DNA from: an uncultured Oscillospiraceae bacterium
Lineage (GTDB): Bacteria > Bacillota > Clostridia > Oscillospirales > Ruminococcaceae
Direction: 5' to 3'
NCBI GenBank assembly: GCA_934539585.1
Contig: CAKTCT010000001.1
Coordinates: forward strand, 61,362-125,361
DNA: 64,000 nucleotides
Shown here piece by piece: positions 34,260-43,373 of the stretch. Each line of letters opens with the position of its first letter. Position 1 is the first letter of the stretch. The translations under genes were made by a program, and so were the position numbers. Below the pieces are notes generated by a model. That model had not been told where the DNA came from, did no database searches, and worked only from the letters and a program-made list of their open reading frames with translations.

Positions 34260-34287
34260 AGTATACCATATTTGGCCGCCATGTCAA
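34260..34287 (-). promoter_or_regulatory. Promoter of the flotillin gene
   Basis: Minus strand: TTGACA, 16 bases, TATACT preceded by TGG. Confidence 0.75.
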
Positions 34288-34350
34288 TTTATTCTGCGTA
34301 AATTGTCGAAAAATCCGCGGTCCCGGGTGCTTTTCATTTTCCCGGAATTG

Positions 34351-34359
34351 TGCTACAAT
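34351..34359 (+). promoter_or_regulatory. Extended -10 promoter of cinA
   Basis: TGCTACAAT fits the extended -10 form, 31 bases before the cinA start. The upstream hexamer TTTTCA at 17 bases is a poor -35. Confidence 0.5.
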
Positions 34360-34390
34360 AAAGAAAAATCCTCCGAAAGGTCTTGAGAAT

Positions 34391-35650
34391 ATGTGCCACA
34401 AACCCCATTCTGCGGAGATTCTCTGCATCGGCACGGAGTTGCTCATGGGCGACATCGTCAACACCAACGCCGCCTACATCGCCAAGGAGATGGCGGCTCT
34501 GGGAATCAATCTGTACTACCAGTCCGTAGTGGGCGACAACCCCCAGCGGCTGAAGGAGAGTCTGGCCCTGGCCTTTTCCCGGGTGGACACCGTCATTACC
34601 ACCGGCGGCCTGGGGCCCACCTACGACGATCTGACCAAGGAGACCATCGCAGACTATTTCGGCCAGAAGCTGGTCCTCCACCAGCCCTCCTACGACCGGC
34701 TCTGCGCCTATTTCGCCCGGAACAACCGGGAAATGACCGAGAATAACAAAAAGCAGGCGTTCATGCCGGAGCGCTGTACCGTCCTGGAAAACCCCAACGG
34801 CACGGCTCCCGGCTGCTGCATCGAGCAGGACGGCAAGACCCTCATCATGCTCCCCGGCCCGCCCCGGGAGATGAAGCCCATGTTCGACCACTGGGCCGTC
34901 CCCATCCTGACCAAGGACAGCGAGTACACCCTGGTTTCCAAGAACCTCTACTTCTTCGGCATCGGCGAATCCACCCTGGAAAGCCGTCTGAAGGACCTGA
35001 TGGTCAATTCCCGGAACCCCACCGTGGCCCCCTATGCCAAAACCGGCGAGGTCATGCTCCGGGTCACGGCCAGGGTCCACCGGCCGGAGGAGGCGGAAGG
35101 GGTCATGGCTCCGGCGCTGAAAATCATTGAGGAGACCGCCGGGGAGTACCTTTACGGCATCGACGTGGGAAATCTCCAGACCGCCGCCGTCCGGATTCTT
35201 CGGGAAAAGGGTCTTCACGCCGCCGCTGCAGAAAGCTGCACCGGCGGACTGGTGGCCAAGCGCCTGACCGAGGTCAGCGGCTCCTCCGCGGTCTTTGAGT
35301 GCGGCGTCTGCACCTACTCCAACCGGATGAAAGCGCAAATTCTGCATGTAAAGGAAGAAACTTTACAGAAATTCAGCGCCGTTTCCCCGGAGGTCGCCGC
35401 GGAAATGGCAGAAGGCGTCTGCGCCCTTTCCGGCGCGGACATCGGGGTGTCCGTCACCGGAAACGCCGGCCCCGAGCCTTCCGAGGGAAAACCGGTGGGA
35501 ATGGTTTTCGTCGGCGTCCACAGCAAAAATTACAAAGCGGTCATTCCCCTGAACATCCGCCGCACCGACGAGGACGCCCGGGAGTACATCCGCTATCTGG
35601 CCTCCTCCCAGGCCCTGTATCAGATCATCGAGGCCGCCAAGCGTTTTTGA
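34391..35650 (+). CDS. cinA: CinA-family protein (competence/damage-inducible, nicotinamide-nucleotide amidase)
   Basis: A 419-residue two-domain protein. The N-terminal MoCF-like/COG1058 domain (about 1-170) has EILCIGTELLMGDIVNTNAAYIA and TTGGLGPTYDDLTKE. The C-terminal CinA domain (about 255-415) has AAAESCTGGLVAKRLTEVSGSS and the conserved GNAGPEP. It probably deamidates NMN for pyridine salvage and has ADP-ribose pyrophosphatase activity. The ATG has GAAAGG upstream; a long in-frame extension to 33731 is antisense to the flotillin gene and is not real. Confidence 0.95.
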   Translation: MCHKPHSAEILCIGTELLMGDIVNTNAAYIAKEMAALGINLYYQSVVGDNPQRLKESLALAFSRVDTVITTGGLGPTYDDLTKETIADYFGQKLVLHQPSYDRLCAYFARNNREMTENNKKQAFMPERCTVLENPNGTAPGCCIEQDGKTLIMLPGPPREMKPMFDHWAVPILTKDSEYTLVSKNLYFFGIGESTLESRLKDLMVNSRNPTVAPYAKTGEVMLRVTARVHRPEEAEGVMAPALKIIEETAGEYLYGIDVGNLQTAAVRILREKGLHAAAAESCTGGLVAKRLTEVSGSSAVFECGVCTYSNRMKAQILHVKEETLQKFSAVSPEVAAEMAEGVCALSGADIGVSVTGNAGPEPSEGKPVGMVFVGVHSKNYKAVIPLNIRRTDEDAREYIRYLASSQALYQIIEAAKRF

Positions 35651-35679
35651 AAAAATCCGAAAAAAATTTCAAAAACCCC

Positions 35680-35708
35680 TTGACAAACCGCTTTTTATGC
35701 GCTATACT
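35680..35708 (+). promoter_or_regulatory. Promoter of the trpB2 leader
   Basis: Consensus TTGACA and TATACT with a 17-base spacer. Confidence 0.8.
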
Positions 35709-35714
35709 GGTCAC

Positions 35715-35990
35715 AAATCAACAAACCGTTGACTGAGAAGAGTAGAAATCGAACTTCCCCTCCAGAGAGCCGCAGGCGGTGGGATTGCGGTAGGTGCGAG
35801 TCGGTTTTGAATGGCCTCAGGAGGGCAGGACGAAACGCATTTCGCTTAGTAGTGCCTGACGGGATCTCCGCCCGTTATCAAGGGAGCATATATGATCCGT
35901 ATATGAAACAAGCGGGCGTTTTACGTCAATTTGGGTGGTACCGCAGAAGCAAGGCTTTTGTCCCATATATGGGACAAAAGCCTTTTTTTG
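35715..35990 (+). promoter_or_regulatory. T-box riboswitch (tryptophan) upstream of trpB2
   Basis: Leader that senses uncharged tRNA-Trp. Visible parts: AGTA of the S-turn (about 35742), AGAGAG block (about 35764), GGTGCGAG distal loop (about 35793), the second S-turn half GAA followed directly by specifier TGG (about 35808-35813), the consensus T-box GGGTGGTACCGCAG at 35933-35946, and a perfect terminator stem AAGGCTTTTGTCCCATAT-type repeat at 35951-35982 with seven Ts. The organisation matches the tyrS leader element for element. Confidence 0.93.
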
Positions 35991-36057
35991 TATTCCACTC
36001 CCCTTGGTTTCAGACGGAGCCGTCAGCCGGAAACACCGGCAAGAAAGGAGCTTACCT

Positions 36058-37437
36058 ATGAAAACCATCCCCCACAGAATCTACCTCACCGAAGACCAGA
36101 TGCCGAAGCAATGGTACAACCTCCGGGCCGACATGAAAGAGCAGCCCGATCCCCTTCTGAACCCCGCCACCGGCAAACCCGCCACGGAGGAGGACCTCTA
36201 CCCGGTCTTCTGCAAAAAGCTGGCCCACCAGGAAATGGACGCCCAGACCCGCTACTTCGACATCCCCGACGAGGTCCTGGAGTTTTACAAGATGTACCGC
36301 CCCTCCCCGCTGATCCGGGCTTACAGCCTGGAAAAAGCCCTGGGGACCCCGGCGAAGATTTACTACAAGTTTGAGGGCAACAACACTTCCGGCAGCCACA
36401 AGCTGAACTCCGCCGTGGCACAGGCGTACTACGCCAAGGAACAGGGCCTCACCTCCCTGACCACCGAGACCGGAGCGGGCCAGTGGGGCACCGCCCTTTC
36501 CGAGGCCTGCTCCTACTTCGGCCTTCCCCTGACGGTTTTCATGGTCAAGGTTTCCTATGAGCAGAAGCCCTTCCGCAAGGCCGTAATCCAGACCTTTGAC
36601 GGGCAGGTCATCGCCAGCCCCAGCAACACCACCGAAGCGGGCCGCCGCATCCTGGCGGAGAACCCCAACACCACCGGAAGCCTGGGCTGCGCCATCTCCG
36701 AAGCCGTGGAAAAGGCCGTGACCACCCCCGGCTGCCGCTACGTCCTGGGCTCGGTGCTGAACCAGGTCCTCCTCCACCAGTCCATCATCGGCCTGGAAAG
36801 CTACCAGGCCATGGAAATGATCGATGAATACCCCGACATCGTCATCGGCTGCGCCGGAGGCGGCTCCAACCTGGGGGGCCTGATTGCTCCCTTTATGCGG
36901 GATAAGCTCCAGGGCAAGTCCAACCCCCGCATCATCGCCGTGGAACCGGCCTCCTGCCCCTCTCTGACCCGGGGCAAGTACGCCTACGATTTCTGCGACA
37001 CCGGCAAGATCACCCCGCTGGCCAAGATGTACACCCTGGGCTGCGGATTCATCCCTTCGGCCAATCACGCCGGGGGCCTGCGGTACCACGGCATGTCCCC
37101 CATCCTCTCCAAGCTCTACCACGACGGCTACATGGAAGCCGTGGCCGTGGAGCAGACCCGGGTCTTTGAAGCGGCCACCTACTTCGCCAAGCATGAGACC
37201 ATCCTCCCCGCTCCGGAATCTGCCCACGCCATCCGGGCCGCCATGGACGAGGCCATCAAGTGCCGGGAGACCGGCGAGGCCAAGACCATCCTTTTCGGCC
37301 TCACCGGCACCGGATACTTCGATATGACGGCATACAGCGCCTATCTGGAAGGCCGCATGACCGACTACATCCCCACCGACGAGGACCTCCAGAAAGGCTT
37401 TAACGGCCTGCCCAAGGTTCCCGGCATCCAGGAATAA
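36058..37437 (+). CDS. trpB2: TrpB2-type tryptophan synthase beta subunit
   Basis: PLP enzyme of 459 residues that condenses indole with serine (or phosphoserine) to make tryptophan. The TrpB2 group is longer than TrpB1 and works without TrpA; the N-terminus (PHRIYLTEDQMPKQWYNL) is typical of it. The PLP lysine is Lys115 in GSHKLNSA, and the phosphate-binding loop is GCAGGGSNLGG (about 261-271). No trpA or other trp gene is adjacent. The Trp T-box shows it is expressed when tryptophan is short, which fits salvage of indole from the gut. The ATG follows AGAAAGGAGC. Confidence 0.95.
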   Translation: MKTIPHRIYLTEDQMPKQWYNLRADMKEQPDPLLNPATGKPATEEDLYPVFCKKLAHQEMDAQTRYFDIPDEVLEFYKMYRPSPLIRAYSLEKALGTPAKIYYKFEGNNTSGSHKLNSAVAQAYYAKEQGLTSLTTETGAGQWGTALSEACSYFGLPLTVFMVKVSYEQKPFRKAVIQTFDGQVIASPSNTTEAGRRILAENPNTTGSLGCAISEAVEKAVTTPGCRYVLGSVLNQVLLHQSIIGLESYQAMEMIDEYPDIVIGCAGGGSNLGGLIAPFMRDKLQGKSNPRIIAVEPASCPSLTRGKYAYDFCDTGKITPLAKMYTLGCGFIPSANHAGGLRYHGMSPILSKLYHDGYMEAVAVEQTRVFEAATYFAKHETILPAPESAHAIRAAMDEAIKCRETGEAKTILFGLTGTGYFDMTAYSAYLEGRMTDYIPTDEDLQKGFNGLPKVPGIQE

Positions 37438-37480
37438 AAAAACGGCCCCGATCTGCTCTCCCGGCAGGTCGGGGCTTGCC
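37437..37480. terminator. Terminator between convergent trpB2 and minus-strand gene
   Basis: GCCCCGATCTGC pairs with GCAGGTCGGGGC. On the minus strand the stem is followed by a run of seven Ts, so it mainly serves the minus-strand gene; the plus-strand tail is weak. Confidence 0.8.
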
Positions 37481-38302
37481 TTATTCCGATTCCTTCAGCC
37501 GCAGCACGGCCACCAGGGGGTAGTGATCCGATGGATACCGGCCGTCGAAATTGGTCCGGTCCACATAGGCTTCTTCCACCTCAAATTCGTCGCTGACGAA
37601 GATGTAATCGATGCGCCGCCCCTTGATACGGCCCTTGAAGCCGTGGTAGGTGCCGCTGTCCCCGGCGTTTTCCACGAACTGCCAGATGTTGGTCAGATGA
37701 ACGTCGGGATACTCGTGAAGATTCTCCGACAGCACCCGGATGGGCCGGCTGTCCGGACAGGCGTTCAGGTCCCCCATGAGAATGGTGGGGAGCCGTTCTT
37801 CCTGGTTCAGCCGGTGCATGTAGTCCAGGATGATCCGGACGCTGAGGTTCCGGGCCATGCCGCAGACGTGGTCGAAATGGGTGTTGAACACCCGGATTTT
37901 CCGGTCGAACTCCCGGACGTAAGCCTCGCACACCGTGCAGATCCGGGGGAAAAAGGCGTAATAGGCCCGGCTGCCGTTCTTTTCCGGATGTTTGGAGAGC
38001 CAGAAGGTCTTGTCAAAAGAAACGGTGACGTCGGCGTTTTTCAGGATGATGGCCGATTGTTCGTCCCCCAGAGATTTGCTCCGGCCCAGGCCCCGGATGC
38101 TGTAATCGGCGGTGAGCAGCCGCCGGATGTCCTCCCGCATGGCGGGGAGCATCTCCTGGACGCCTACAATAGCCGCGTTGGACCCCCGGATCATGGAGCC
38201 GATGAGCTCCCGGCGGTTGGCCCAGGCGTTTTTTCCGCGCAGCCGCGCCAGAACGGAATCCCGTTTTAAATTGAAGGAAGCGACTTTAATGGCCTCCGGC
38301 AT
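37481..38302 (-). CDS. Endonuclease/exonuclease/phosphatase-family protein
   Basis: A 273-residue soluble metal-dependent phosphoesterase of the DNase I/EEP superfamily. Visible catalytic signatures: KVASFNLKRDS at the N-terminus, the Glu in GVQEML, NTHFDHV near residue 140, LMGDLNACPDS near 175, RRIDYIFVS near 230 and the final SDHYPLVAVL. Its substrate could be a nucleic acid or a small phosphoester. The ATG has AAAAGGTGGG upstream, 15 bases after the helicase stop codon, so it is in an operon with the helicase. Confidence 0.92.
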   Translation of the reverse strand: MPEAIKVASFNLKRDSVLARLRGKNAWANRRELIGSMIRGSNAAIVGVQEMLPAMREDIRRLLTADYSIRGLGRSKSLGDEQSAIILKNADVTVSFDKTFWLSKHPEKNGSRAYYAFFPRICTVCEAYVREFDRKIRVFNTHFDHVCGMARNLSVRIILDYMHRLNQEERLPTILMGDLNACPDSRPIRVLSENLHEYPDVHLTNIWQFVENAGDSGTYHGFKGRIKGRRIDYIFVSDEFEVEEAYVDRTNFDGRYPSDHYPLVAVLRLKESE

Positions 38303-38317
38303 AACGATCCCACCTTT

Positions 38318-40741
38318 TCAAAGTACCTTTTTAGGGTATCCCTCCGGGTCCCCGGATTCAACCGGCATTTTGTAAACTTTTCCGGAGTTTTTCTCCCCGT
38401 TCCAAAAAGCGTCCAGCTCCCGGCGGAGGGCTTCCGGGTCCCTGACCCGGCGGAAATGGCTCCAATGGTCCGGGAACAGTCCCCGGTAGGCGGGCTTGCT
38501 GAACCGCTGGTCGATGAGCAGGACCACGCCCTTATCCCCGTTGTCCCGGATGACCCGTCCCGCCGCCTGGAGCACCTTGTTCATGCCGGGGTACCGGTAG
38601 GCGTAGGCGAAGCCCATGTGGTTTTTGCCATCGTAGTAGTCCCGGATCACGTCCTGCTCCGGGCCGATCTGTGGCAGCCCCACTCCTACGATGACAGCCC
38701 CGATGAGCCGGTCCCCTTTCAGGTCGATGCCCTCGGAGAAGATGCCCCCCAGCACGCAGAAGGCCGCCAGCGTCCGGCCGGGATCCTCCTCAAATTGGCT
38801 GAGAAAGGCCTCCCGTTCCTCCTCGGAAAGGCCGCTTTGCTGCATCACGCAGCGGACGCCGTCCCCGCAAAGCTCCGAAAACCGCTGATACACCTCCCGG
38901 CAGTAGGCGTAGGAGGAGAAAAACACCATGTAGTTCCCCTTCCGGGCCTGAACGGTCTGGAGGATCAGCTCCGCCACTTCCTCGTAGCTGTCCTCCCGGT
39001 CCCGATAAGCGGTGCTGACCTGGTCGGCCAGATACAGCCCCAGATTTTCCCGGGGAAACGGCGACGGCAGGCTGCACAGCCGGGATTCCGGGTCCCCGCC
39101 CAGCACCGAAGCGTAGTACGGCAGCGGCGACAGCGTCGCCGAAAACAGCACGGCGGCGCTCCCCCGGCCCAAAGCGTCCCGGAGAAAGGCCGACGGGTCG
39201 ATGCAGAACAGCGTCACCTCCGTGTCCCGGCCCTCCAGGTTGGCCAGGGTGACGTAGTGGTTGTCGTAAAGTTCCCCCATCCGCTGGTAGTTGAGCACAT
39301 CGAAGTACCGTTCCAGCACTTCCCCGTGGAGGGGCGAACGCAGGTTCTTCCGCAGCCATTCCTCGCACCGGGGGACCAGCCCGGCCAGGGCCTCCCCGAT
39401 CTCCTCCACCGGCTGTGACTGGACGTGGGCCCGTTCCTCGCCGCAGCTTTTCCGGAAGTCCAGGAAGGCCCGGTTGACCCGGTTCACCGCGGATTTCAGC
39501 CGCTTTTCCCCGGCGCCCTTTCCCAGCTTCCGCTTCAGGTTCAGGAAATCCGACTTCCGCAGCCGGGCGGAAAACATCTCCCGGGAGCGGTCCACCAGAT
39601 TGTGGGCCTCATCCACCAGAAAGACGTAAGGCCCGCCGTCCTCGGCAAAGAACCGCCGGAGATAGACGGTTGGGTCGAACAAATAGTTGTAGTCGCAGAT
39701 GATGCAGTCGCACCACAGGGTCAGGTCCAGGCTCAGCTCAAAGGGACACACCGTGTGCTTTTTGGCGTAGGCGGAGATGACCTCCCGGGTGAAGGCGTCC
39801 TCCTCCTGGAGCATTTCAAACAAGGCGTTGTTGACCCGGTCGAAGTGCCCCCTTGCATAGGGGCAATCCTCGGGATTGCAGCGGCGTTCCTCCAGAAAGC
39901 AGATTTTGTCCTTGGCGGTGAGGGTCACGGTCTTGATCCGCAGCGGCTGCTGCCGGAGGAGGGAAAACCCGTCCTCGGCGGCTTTCCGGGTGATGGTCTT
40001 GGCAGTGAGGTAGAAGATTTTATCCGTCAGCCCCTCCCCCATGGCCTTGACCGCCGGGAACAGGGTGGACAGGGTCTTCCCGATGCCGGTGGGAGCCTGG
40101 CAGTAAAGCCGCCCTTCCTGCTGGATGGTCCGGTATACCGCTACCGCCAGCTTCCGCTGCCCCTCCCGGTACTGGGGAAAGGGAAAGGCCAGGGGCTGGA
40201 TGCTCCGGTTCCGGAGCAGCACCCAATCCCCCTGCCAGTCGGCCCAGGCTTTGTACCGCCTAAGGAGGTCGAAATAGAACGCTTCCAGTTCCTCTAAGGA
40301 ATAGGAGCGGGTAAACCGCTTGATCTCCTCGGTCTCGATGTGGTAGTAGGTCAGCCGGACCTTCATCTCCGGCTGGCGGTTCTCCACGGCGTAAAAATAC
40401 GCATAGCAGATGGCCTGGGCCCAATGGAGCCGGTTGAAATCCTCGTCGATCAGCTCCAGGGGCACGGCGGTGGTCTTGATCTCATCCACACAGACCCCGC
40501 CGTCCAAGGGAAACAGCCCGTCGGCCCGGCCCTCTACGGTGAAGGAGGTGCCCTCGTACACGCAGGTGTGGGAAAACCGCATCTCGGCCCGGTAATCCTC
40601 CCCCTCCTGCCGCTGCAAAAGGCGGTGGATACGGCTGCCCTCCAGGGCCCGGTCGGCCCCGCCGAACCGGTTGTCGATGCTGCCGCCACGGAGGACAAAT
40701 TCCACCAGCTGCCGCACCGGGAGCTTCACCGCGCTGTCCAT
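38318..40741 (-). CDS. XPD/DinG-family ATP-dependent DNA helicase with N-terminal nuclease-like domain
   Basis: An 807-residue superfamily 2 helicase. Walker A is APTGIGKT (about residue 215) and the DEAH box is FLVDEAHNLVDR (about 385). Four cysteines (ICFLEERRC, EDCPYA, TVCPFE) between them match the iron-sulphur cluster of XPD helicases. Motif VI is QAAGRVIRDNGDKG. The first 180 residues contain FTVEGRADGL and VCVDEIKTT, which fit a PD-(D/E)XK nuclease core. It probably acts in repair. The start is the ATG with AAGGAGG eight bases upstream, rather than an in-frame GTG three codons earlier. Confidence 0.92.
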   Translation of the reverse strand: MDSAVKLPVRQLVEFVLRGGSIDNRFGGADRALEGSRIHRLLQRQEGEDYRAEMRFSHTCVYEGTSFTVEGRADGLFPLDGGVCVDEIKTTAVPLELIDEDFNRLHWAQAICYAYFYAVENRQPEMKVRLTYYHIETEEIKRFTRSYSLEELEAFYFDLLRRYKAWADWQGDWVLLRNRSIQPLAFPFPQYREGQRKLAVAVYRTIQQEGRLYCQAPTGIGKTLSTLFPAVKAMGEGLTDKIFYLTAKTITRKAAEDGFSLLRQQPLRIKTVTLTAKDKICFLEERRCNPEDCPYARGHFDRVNNALFEMLQEEDAFTREVISAYAKKHTVCPFELSLDLTLWCDCIICDYNYLFDPTVYLRRFFAEDGGPYVFLVDEAHNLVDRSREMFSARLRKSDFLNLKRKLGKGAGEKRLKSAVNRVNRAFLDFRKSCGEERAHVQSQPVEEIGEALAGLVPRCEEWLRKNLRSPLHGEVLERYFDVLNYQRMGELYDNHYVTLANLEGRDTEVTLFCIDPSAFLRDALGRGSAAVLFSATLSPLPYYASVLGGDPESRLCSLPSPFPRENLGLYLADQVSTAYRDREDSYEEVAELILQTVQARKGNYMVFFSSYAYCREVYQRFSELCGDGVRCVMQQSGLSEEEREAFLSQFEEDPGRTLAAFCVLGGIFSEGIDLKGDRLIGAVIVGVGLPQIGPEQDVIRDYYDGKNHMGFAYAYRYPGMNKVLQAAGRVIRDNGDKGVVLLIDQRFSKPAYRGLFPDHWSHFRRVRDPEALRRELDAFWNGEKNSGKVYKMPVESGDPEGYPKKVL

Positions 40742-40770
40742 TTTCCCCACCTCCTTGGAACATTTATTCC

Positions 40771-40799
40771 ATTATACCACCCAACCGCGCCTTTAGCAA
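40771..40799 (-). promoter_or_regulatory. Promoter of the helicase operon
   Basis: Minus strand: TTGCTA, 17 bases, TATAAT with TGG just before (extended -10). Confidence 0.75.
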
Positions 40800-40840
40800 G
40801 GCGGCGCCGCGAAAAAACGGGAAATTTTCTTGAAATGCCG

Positions 40841-40869
40841 TTGTCATTTTTTCTGGATTGCGGTATAAT
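40841..40869 (+). promoter_or_regulatory. Promoter of the xpaC-telA operon
   Basis: TTGTCA, 17 bases, TATAAT, 40 bases before the xpaC-like start. Confidence 0.78.
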
Positions 40870-40908
40870 GAAAAGGTAAGTACATTTGACGTGAAAAAGA
40901 GGAAATCC

Positions 40909-42111
40909 ATGGATAAACGCTTTTTTACAAACCTGAGCGACGCCGTGAAAAAAGCGGCCCAGTCCCAGGATATGACCGAGCTGGAACAGAATCTGAACCA
41001 GGCGGCCAACGAGGTGGCCCATTCCGTGAAGGACGCGGTGAACCAGGTCTCCACCGGCCTGAACCGCTCCGCCAAGGAGTTCCGGAAAAACTGGAATTAC
41101 GCCGCCCCGTCACCCCCCCAGCGGACCACGGCTCCGCCCCCCATCGTCCGCGCGCCCAAACGCCGCCGCCCCGCCCGGGGAAACGCCTTGGGTACGACCC
41201 TGACGGCCATCGGCAGCACCCTCATCCCCCTGTCCTCTATCGCTTTGGTTTTCGGCGGGATTCACTTTCTGGTGCGCGCCGCCTTCTCCTCCCTGGGGAC
41301 TCTGGCCGCCGTGACCCTGCCGATTCTGGGCACCAGCATCCTGTTCGCCAAGGCAGGCTCCAAACTGCGGGCCCGGTACCGCCGCTGCGAGACCTATCTC
41401 CGGCTCACCGGCGACGCGGATTTTATCACCGTAAAGCAGCTGGCCTCCGGGACCCAGCAGTCCCCGGACTACGTGGCCAATGACCTGAACCGGATGATCC
41501 GCAAAAAGATGCTCCCCGACGCCCACATGGACCAGCAGAAAACCTGCCTGATGCTGGGCCCCGACACTTATCAGCAGTATCTGGACGCCCAGAAGGCCCT
41601 GGAGGAGCGCCAGGCCGAGGAGGAGCGCATCCGCCGGGAATGTGAGGAAGACCCCCGCCGGGCGGAGCTTTACCGCACCGTTGAGGAAGGGAAAGCCTAC
41701 ATCCGCCAGATCAAGGAAGCCAACGACGCCCTCCCCGACGAGGACATCTCCAACAAGCTGTTCCGGCTGGAGGACGTCACCACCCGCATCTTCGACCACG
41801 TGGAAAAGCACCCGGAAAAACTGTCGGAGATCGGCAAATTCATGCGCTACTATCTCCCCACCACCCTGAAACTGGTCAACGCCTACCGGGAATTTGAGCA
41901 GCAGCCCGCCCAGGGCGAGAACATCCGGTCGGCCAAGGAGGAGATCAAAAAGTCCCTGGACGTCATCAACCAGGCCTTTGAAAAGCTGCTGGACAGCCTT
42001 TTTGAGGACGACGCCCTGGATATTTCCACCGACATTTCCGTGCTCCAGACCATGCTGGCCCAGGAGGGCCTGACCGGCTCGGATTTTTCCCAGGAAGACC
42101 GTAAATCCTGA
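40909..42111 (+). CDS. XpaC-like protein (5-bromo-4-chloroindolyl phosphate hydrolysis family)
   Basis: A 400-residue protein of the XpaC family. It has a helical N-terminus (VKKAAQSQDMTELEQNLNQA), a Pro/Arg-rich linker (about 64-90), two hydrophobic helices (ALGTTLTAIGSTLIPLSSIALVFGG and TLAAVTLPILGTSILF), and a long soluble helical C-terminal half. The enzymatic name is historical and the true role is unclear; the family is found with TelA-like proteins and probably acts at the membrane in stress response. The ATG follows AAAGAGGAAA. It is followed 32 bases later by telA. Confidence 0.85.
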   Translation: MDKRFFTNLSDAVKKAAQSQDMTELEQNLNQAANEVAHSVKDAVNQVSTGLNRSAKEFRKNWNYAAPSPPQRTTAPPPIVRAPKRRRPARGNALGTTLTAIGSTLIPLSSIALVFGGIHFLVRAAFSSLGTLAAVTLPILGTSILFAKAGSKLRARYRRCETYLRLTGDADFITVKQLASGTQQSPDYVANDLNRMIRKKMLPDAHMDQQKTCLMLGPDTYQQYLDAQKALEERQAEEERIRRECEEDPRRAELYRTVEEGKAYIRQIKEANDALPDEDISNKLFRLEDVTTRIFDHVEKHPEKLSEIGKFMRYYLPTTLKLVNAYREFEQQPAQGENIRSAKEEIKKSLDVINQAFEKLLDSLFEDDALDISTDISVLQTMLAQEGLTGSDFSQEDRKS

Positions 42112-42143
42112 CGGATCGTCAATATTAGATAGGAGGACCTACC

Positions 42144-43295
42144 ATGAACGAAGAACTGAAAGACGTTGTGCCTACCCTGACCTTTGAGCCTTTTGCAGAA
42201 GAAAAGGCCGCGGAGCTTACCGTCCAGGCTCCTGCCGCTCCCGCAGCGGTGGAGACGGCGGTCTTCGACGAAAGCACCCTGACCCCCGAGGAGCGGAAGA
42301 TGGTGGAGGACTTCTCCTCCAAAATCGACCTGGCCAACACCAACATGGTGCTGCAATTCGGCTCCGGGGCCCAGAAAAAAATCGCGGACTTCTCCGAGAC
42401 CGCTCTGGCCAATGTCCGGACCAAGGACCTGGGCGAAGTCGGCAATATCCTTTCCAGCGTCGTCACCGAGCTGAAAAGCTTCGACACCGACGAGGAGGAC
42501 AAGGGCTTTTTCGGCTTCTTCAAACGCAACGCCAACAAAGTCACCTCTCTCCGGGCCAAGTATGAGAAGGCCGAAGTCAACGTCAACCGCATCTGCGGCG
42601 AGCTGGAATCCCATCAGATTCAGCTGATGAAGGACGCCGCCATGCTGGATAAGATGTACGAGATGAATAAGGTCTACTTCAAAGAGCTGTCCATGTACAT
42701 CATCGCCGGCAAAAAGCGCCTGGCCGAGGTCCGCGCCACGGAGCTCCCCGCTCTGGTGGAAAAAGCCAGCAGCACCGGCCTCCCCGAGGACGCCCAGGCC
42801 GCCAATGACATGGCCAACCTCTGCGACCGGTTTGAAAAGAAGATCCACGACCTGGAGCTGACCCGGATGATCTCCATCCAGATGGCCCCCCAGATCCGGC
42901 TGGTCCAGGGCAACGACACCCTGATGTCCGAAAAGATTCAGTCCACCATCGTCAACACCATTCCCCTCTGGAAGAGCCAGATGGTGCTGGCTTTGGGGGT
43001 GGCCCACTCCCAGCAGGCCGCCGCTGCCCAGCATGCCGTCACCGACATGACCAACGAGCTGCTGAAAAAGAACGCCGAGACCCTGAAAATGGCCACCATC
43101 GACACCGCCAAGGAGTCCGAGCGGGGCATCGTGGACATTGAGACCCTGACCCACACCAACGAAATGCTCATCTCCACCCTGGACGAGGTCCTGCAGATTC
43201 AGCAGGAAGGCCGCACCCGCCGCCAGGAGGCCGAAGCCGAGCTGGGCCGCATCGAAACCCAGCTGAAACAGAAACTCCTGGAAATCCGCAAATAA
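42144..43295 (+). CDS. Toxic anion resistance protein TelA
   Basis: A 383-residue all-helical soluble protein of the TelA/KlaA family. Typical stretches are SKIDLANTNMVLQFGSGAQKKIADFSE, then NRICGELESHQIQLMKDAAMLDKMYEMN, and a C-terminal coiled coil (LQIQQEGRTRRQEAEAELGRI). The family is linked to tellurite, lantibiotic and envelope stress resistance but its biochemical action is unknown. The ATG follows AGGAGGACC. It pairs with the XpaC-like protein. Confidence 0.93.
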   Translation: MNEELKDVVPTLTFEPFAEEKAAELTVQAPAAPAAVETAVFDESTLTPEERKMVEDFSSKIDLANTNMVLQFGSGAQKKIADFSETALANVRTKDLGEVGNILSSVVTELKSFDTDEEDKGFFGFFKRNANKVTSLRAKYEKAEVNVNRICGELESHQIQLMKDAAMLDKMYEMNKVYFKELSMYIIAGKKRLAEVRATELPALVEKASSTGLPEDAQAANDMANLCDRFEKKIHDLELTRMISIQMAPQIRLVQGNDTLMSEKIQSTIVNTIPLWKSQMVLALGVAHSQQAAAAQHAVTDMTNELLKKNAETLKMATIDTAKESERGIVDIETLTHTNEMLISTLDEVLQIQQEGRTRRQEAEAELGRIETQLKQKLLEIRK

Positions 43296-43310
43296 TTTCC
43301 CGAAAGAACC

Positions 43311-43360
43311 AACCCCGGCATCCGTTAGGACACCCTACGGATGCCGGGGTTTCATTTTTG
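43311..43360 (+). terminator. Rho-independent terminator after telA
   Basis: AACCCCGGCATCCGT pairs with ACGGATGCCGGGGTT, then TCATTTTTG. Confidence 0.85.
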
Positions 43361-43373
43361 TAGAGCCAGAACC

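Noticed and set aside
33731..34390. A 220-codon N-terminal extension of cinA
   Set aside because: It is antisense to the flotillin gene. The conserved CinA N-terminus begins at the ATG at 34391.
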